Both the position numbers and the translations under genes were made by a program. Below the pieces are notes generated by a model that was not told the DNA's origin, did not search any database, and saw nothing but the letters and a program-made list of their open reading frames with translations. Below are positions 4,162 through 5,550 of a stretch of 5,550 nt of DNA, one piece after another. The stretch is from JBBRSL01 sp038245435 (GTDB lineage: Bacteria > Patescibacteriota > Saccharimonadia > Saccharimonadales > CAIOMD01): contig JBBRSL010000040.1 of NCBI GenBank assembly GCA_038245435.1, forward strand, positions 1 to 5,550. Direction: 5' to 3'. The first letter of the stretch is position 1. Each line of letters starts with the position of its first letter.

Positions 4162-4335
4162 GTGTCTGCTGGATGAACAGCTAAGCACAGCTACCTCTGG
4201 TTCTAGTACGCCCGCTTAAGCTAACCCCCGATAATGCTTATCGTACATAGTAACGATTTGAGACATGCTAATCAGTTCAGTCTTTATAATGTTCCAAGTA
4301 GTCCTATCTATGGCTACCATAAACGATTATTAATT
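4162..4335. other. Divergent intergenic stretch with no gene
   Basis: I see no ORF with start and ribosome site, and no tRNA arm or T-loop sequence on either strand. It contains small palindromes only: GCTTAAGC (4214-4221), CGATAA-TGC-TTATCG (4229-4243) and TATGG-CTA-CCATA (4309-4321). Together with the terminator at 4336-4363, it marks the border between the defence-like genes to the left and the ordinary genes to the right. Confidence 0.5.
4285..4290 (+). promoter_or_regulatory. Consensus TATAAT -10, possible promoter of a short RNA or leader
   Basis: The hexamer is perfect, but the -35 is poor: TTGAGA (4258-4263) is 21 bases away and nothing better lies at 17. If used, transcription would begin near 4297 and reach the terminator at 4336-4363, giving an RNA of about 67 nt. 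Read-through would feed the gene at 4402. Confidence 0.35.
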
Positions 4336-4363
4336 AAAGCCTCCGCGCACGTGGAGGCTTTTT
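4336..4363 (+). terminator. Intrinsic terminator in front of the small membrane-protein gene
   Basis: AAAGCCTCC (4336-4344) pairs perfectly with GGAGGCTTT (4353-4361). A G-U and a C-G pair extend the stem around a GCAC loop, and five Ts (4359-4363) follow. No plus-strand gene lies upstream that needs it, because the helicase operon points away. It must therefore end a short RNA, attenuate the next operon, or be left from a gene lost when the neighbouring segment was inserted. On the minus strand the stem is followed only by TTTAATTAATAA, so it is weaker in that direction. Confidence 0.75.
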
Positions 4364-4371
4364 GCTACACT
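4363..4371 (+). promoter_or_regulatory. Extended -10 element for the 4402-5273 operon
   Basis: TG-C-TACACT (4363-4371) begins in the terminator's T-run. It would start transcription near 4378, about 24 bases before the ATG at 4402. No -35 is recognisable, because that position falls in the terminator stem. It offers a way to express the operon independently of read-through. Confidence 0.35.
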
Positions 4372-4401
4372 GATGATAAGTTTTAACAATAAGGATTACG
4401 T

Positions 4402-4641
4402 ATGACGCACATTCATTTAATTCATTGGTTGCTCGATTTTCTTGGTATACATAACGGGGAAGATGCTTTTTCTACCCACATGTATAACTTTTGGTCGGGG
4501 TTTGGCGGGAACATTAGTGTCTTGGCCTTAATTGGTGCTGTCTTTGGCATATATCGTCATAATCTTAAACGTTTTAATGTCCTAAACCAGCTCCACTTAA
4601 ACAGCTTAACAAGCAAGAAAGACAAGGACTCGCCATTATGA
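4402..4641 (+). CDS. Small single-helix membrane protein, 79 aa
   Basis: An aromatic and His-rich N-terminal part (1-33) ends in FWSGFGGNIS. One predicted membrane helix (about 36-52, ISVLALIGAVFGIY) follows, then a basic tail YRHNLKRF and KKDKD, which should be cytoplasmic. The WSGFG-plus-helix-plus-YRHN layout resembles small membrane proteins of unknown function found in actinobacteria and their phages, where Cys/His residues usually follow YRKHN; here these are absent. That resemblance is from memory and is not a firm family call. The start has AAGGA (4391-4395) six bases before the ATG. The stop TGA overlaps the dehydrogenase ATG (ATGA), so the two are cotranslated. Confidence 0.7.
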   Translation: MTHIHLIHWLLDFLGIHNGEDAFSTHMYNFWSGFGGNISVLALIGAVFGIYRHNLKRFNVLNQLHLNSLTSKKDKDSPL

Positions 4642-5273
4642 AAACAGTAGTTATCACCGGTGCTAGTCAGGGTTTAGGCCTACATATTGCTGCTAGCTTT
4701 GCGGCCAACGGTTGGAAAGTAATTGGTACTGGCCGTTCCGAGCGTCCAAGCGAATTAGATTCTGCTGTTGAATACCGGCAATTCAGCGCATCGAGCGCCG
4801 CCGACAGCGCGGCATTTTGGGAAAGTATTAAAGATGGCTTGCAAGCCGAAGTCTGCCTGGTAAATAATGCCGGTGGCTATGTAAGTGGCGGTTTGCTAGA
4901 AACTAGTGCTGAAGATTTTGATAAGCAAATGCAAAGCACCTACTTTTCGGCTGTCTATATGACCCGCGGCCTGGCCGGTGTCGTACCTAAAGCCCGAATA
5001 ATTAACGTGATATCAACCAGTGCGTTAGCCGCACATGCTAATAACAGTGCTTATGGCGCGGCAAAGGCTGCCGAGATGCATTTCTTCCAGGCCTTGCAAA
5101 AAGAATTTGAAACAAGCAAGTATCAAATTACCAATCTGTATCCGAGCTACATAGATTCACATGGTGATAATCCTAAAGCTATCAGCGCCACCGACCTGGC
5201 CGACTTTATTGTTTCGCAGGCAGATTCCGACGCGAGTTACTACTTGCCTGATGTAACCCTACGCCCTCGGTAA
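4638..5273 (+). CDS. Short-chain dehydrogenase/reductase (SDR), 211 aa
   Basis: This is a Rossmann-fold NAD(P)-dependent oxidoreductase. TGASQGLG at 7-14 is the T-G-x3-G-x-G dinucleotide loop, and NNAG at 76-79 is the structural motif of classical SDRs. Catalytic Ser126 (NVISTS), Tyr139 and Lys143 (YGAAK) form the active site. TGR at 31-33 suggests NADP(H) preference. The Asn of the N-S-Y-K tetrad is replaced in QSTYFSAVY (about 99-107), where Ser/Thr occupies its place. The usual PG motif after the Lys appears as YPSYIDS (168-174). At 211 residues it is shorter than the usual 240-250, lacking much of the substrate-binding loop. The substrate cannot be told. AAGGA (4624-4628) lies nine bases before the ATG, and the gene is coupled to the membrane protein before it. 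Confidence 0.9.
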   Translation: MKTVVITGASQGLGLHIAASFAANGWKVIGTGRSERPSELDSAVEYRQFSASSAADSAAFWESIKDGLQAEVCLVNNAGGYVSGGLLETSAEDFDKQMQSTYFSAVYMTRGLAGVVPKARIINVISTSALAAHANNSAYGAAKAAEMHFFQALQKEFETSKYQITNLYPSYIDSHGDNPKAISATDLADFIVSQADSDASYYLPDVTLRPR

Positions 5274-5274
5274 C

Positions 5275-5364
5275 GAGCGCTCATTTTGGACGGCTTGATG
5301 TAACGATTGTCAAGATTTTACGTCATTGGTAAACGCTCATGCCTTGGCGCATTTGGCTGAGCGT
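5275..5364. repeat. CGCTCA elements, including an inverted pair around a promoter
   Basis: ACGCTCA (5333-5339) and TGAGCGT (5358-5364) are perfect inverted copies 18 bases apart that enclose the -35 of the next gene. CGCTCAT also occurs at 5278-5284 as part of the palindrome GAGCGCTC (5275-5282), immediately after the dehydrogenase stop. The pattern fits a regulator-binding site, or a hairpin in a read-through transcript. No T-run marks it as an intrinsic terminator. Confidence 0.4.
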
Positions 5365-5372
5365 GAGATAAT
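5344..5372 (+). promoter_or_regulatory. Promoter placing transcription start on the ATG of the last gene
   Basis: TTGGCG (5344-5349), a 17-base spacer and an extended -10 TG-A-GATAAT (5364-5372) form a good promoter. Six bases separate the -10 from the ATG at 5379, so +1 should coincide with the start codon. The gene has no Shine-Dalgarno sequence, consistent with a leaderless mRNA. Confidence 0.55.
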
Positions 5373-5378
5373 TACAAC

Positions 5379-5550
5379 ATGCGAGGTCTCTTCGGGAAGT
5401 TATTTCGCGGCGTTGGTAGATTATTTAAGCGCCGCTGGGTTCAACGGGTAGTGATTTTTACTTTGGTAGTAGCAGTTCTTGTTGGTATTGGCGCGTACGT
5501 ACTACACTATATAAACGCCCCCTCCGAAGGAACAATTGCTGCCACTATCC
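5379..5550 (+). CDS. Membrane-anchored protein, N-terminal 57 codons (partial, runs off right edge)
   Basis: A strongly basic, amphipathic N-terminus (MRGLFGKLFRGVGRLFKRRW) is followed by one hydrophobic segment at about 22-44 (VVIFTLVVAVLVGIGAYVLH). An extracytoplasmic stretch NAPSEGTIAATI then reaches the window edge. With the positive charges before the helix, this is a type II signal anchor, N-terminus inside and main domain outside. Such a start is typical of class A penicillin-binding proteins/transglycosylases and of LytR-CpsA-Psr proteins, but nothing in these 57 residues decides between them. It probably has its own promoter and a leaderless mRNA. Confidence 0.65.
   Translation, partial: MRGLFGKLFRGVGRLFKRRWVQRVVIFTLVVAVLVGIGAYVLHYINAPSEGTIAATI

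Noticed and set aside
4373..4405. A third minicistron (MISFNNKDYV) ending in ATGA at the gene at 4402
   Set aside because: The frame is real, but its ATG is only one base after the -10 candidate, so it does not share the leaderless geometry. Any ATGA start with a nearby upstream ATG can give this by chance.

Overview
The window looks like a chromosomal segment of a small-genome bacterium of the Candidatus Saccharibacteria (Patescibacteria/CPR) type. This is a moderate-confidence inference from compact gene packing, ATGA-type overlaps, the style of the small lineage-restricted proteins and the mid-range base composition; no rRNA or marker gene confirms it. The standard code with TAG, TGA and TAA stops fits everything except one in-frame TAG in the helicase.

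Left part (1-842, minus strand): the first 28 codons of a DNA cytosine-5 methyltransferase run off the left edge (85 down to 1). Upstream of it lies a 232-residue protein of unknown function (842-144) with a winged-helix-like C-terminus. A 24-bp perfect inverted repeat (861-884) lies just before its start and could be an operator.

Intergenic part (843-1309): this 467-base stretch holds no protein gene but is rich in structure. It has a 30-bp inverted repeat with 12-bp arms (957-986), a C6/G6 hairpin (1036-1058) and a good extended -10 promoter (1101-1131). The promoter leads into a candidate structured leader RNA (1138-1267) that ends in an intrinsic terminator. The RNA can fold into a three-way junction that sequesters the terminator's left arm, so it resembles a riboswitch or attenuator controlling the next gene.

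Middle (1310-1842, plus strand): a three-helix membrane protein of unknown function, overlapped by ATGA with a previously hidden 30-codon ORF. Convergent to these is a minus-strand defence-like operon (4107-1839): an excisionase-type HTH fused to a DEAH helicase, followed by an overlapping 82-residue four-cysteine zinc-ribbon protein. The helicase frame is intact over 677 codons except for a single TAG at codon 224, between motif II (DEAH) and motif III (TAT), where relatives usually carry Trp. It is either a recent pseudogene, a split protein, a suppressed nonsense codon or a sequencing error.

Right part (4108-5550, plus strand): a 294-base divergent intergenic region with a strong helicase promoter and an intrinsic terminator. 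It is followed by a small one-helix membrane protein, a short-chain dehydrogenase coupled to it by ATGA, and the start of a membrane-anchored protein that runs off the right edge. These look like ordinary chromosomal genes, whereas 1-4107 reads as an accessory (restriction-modification/defence) island. Methyltransferase, 232-aa protein, helicase and zinc-ribbon protein may belong to one system, but the window does not prove it.
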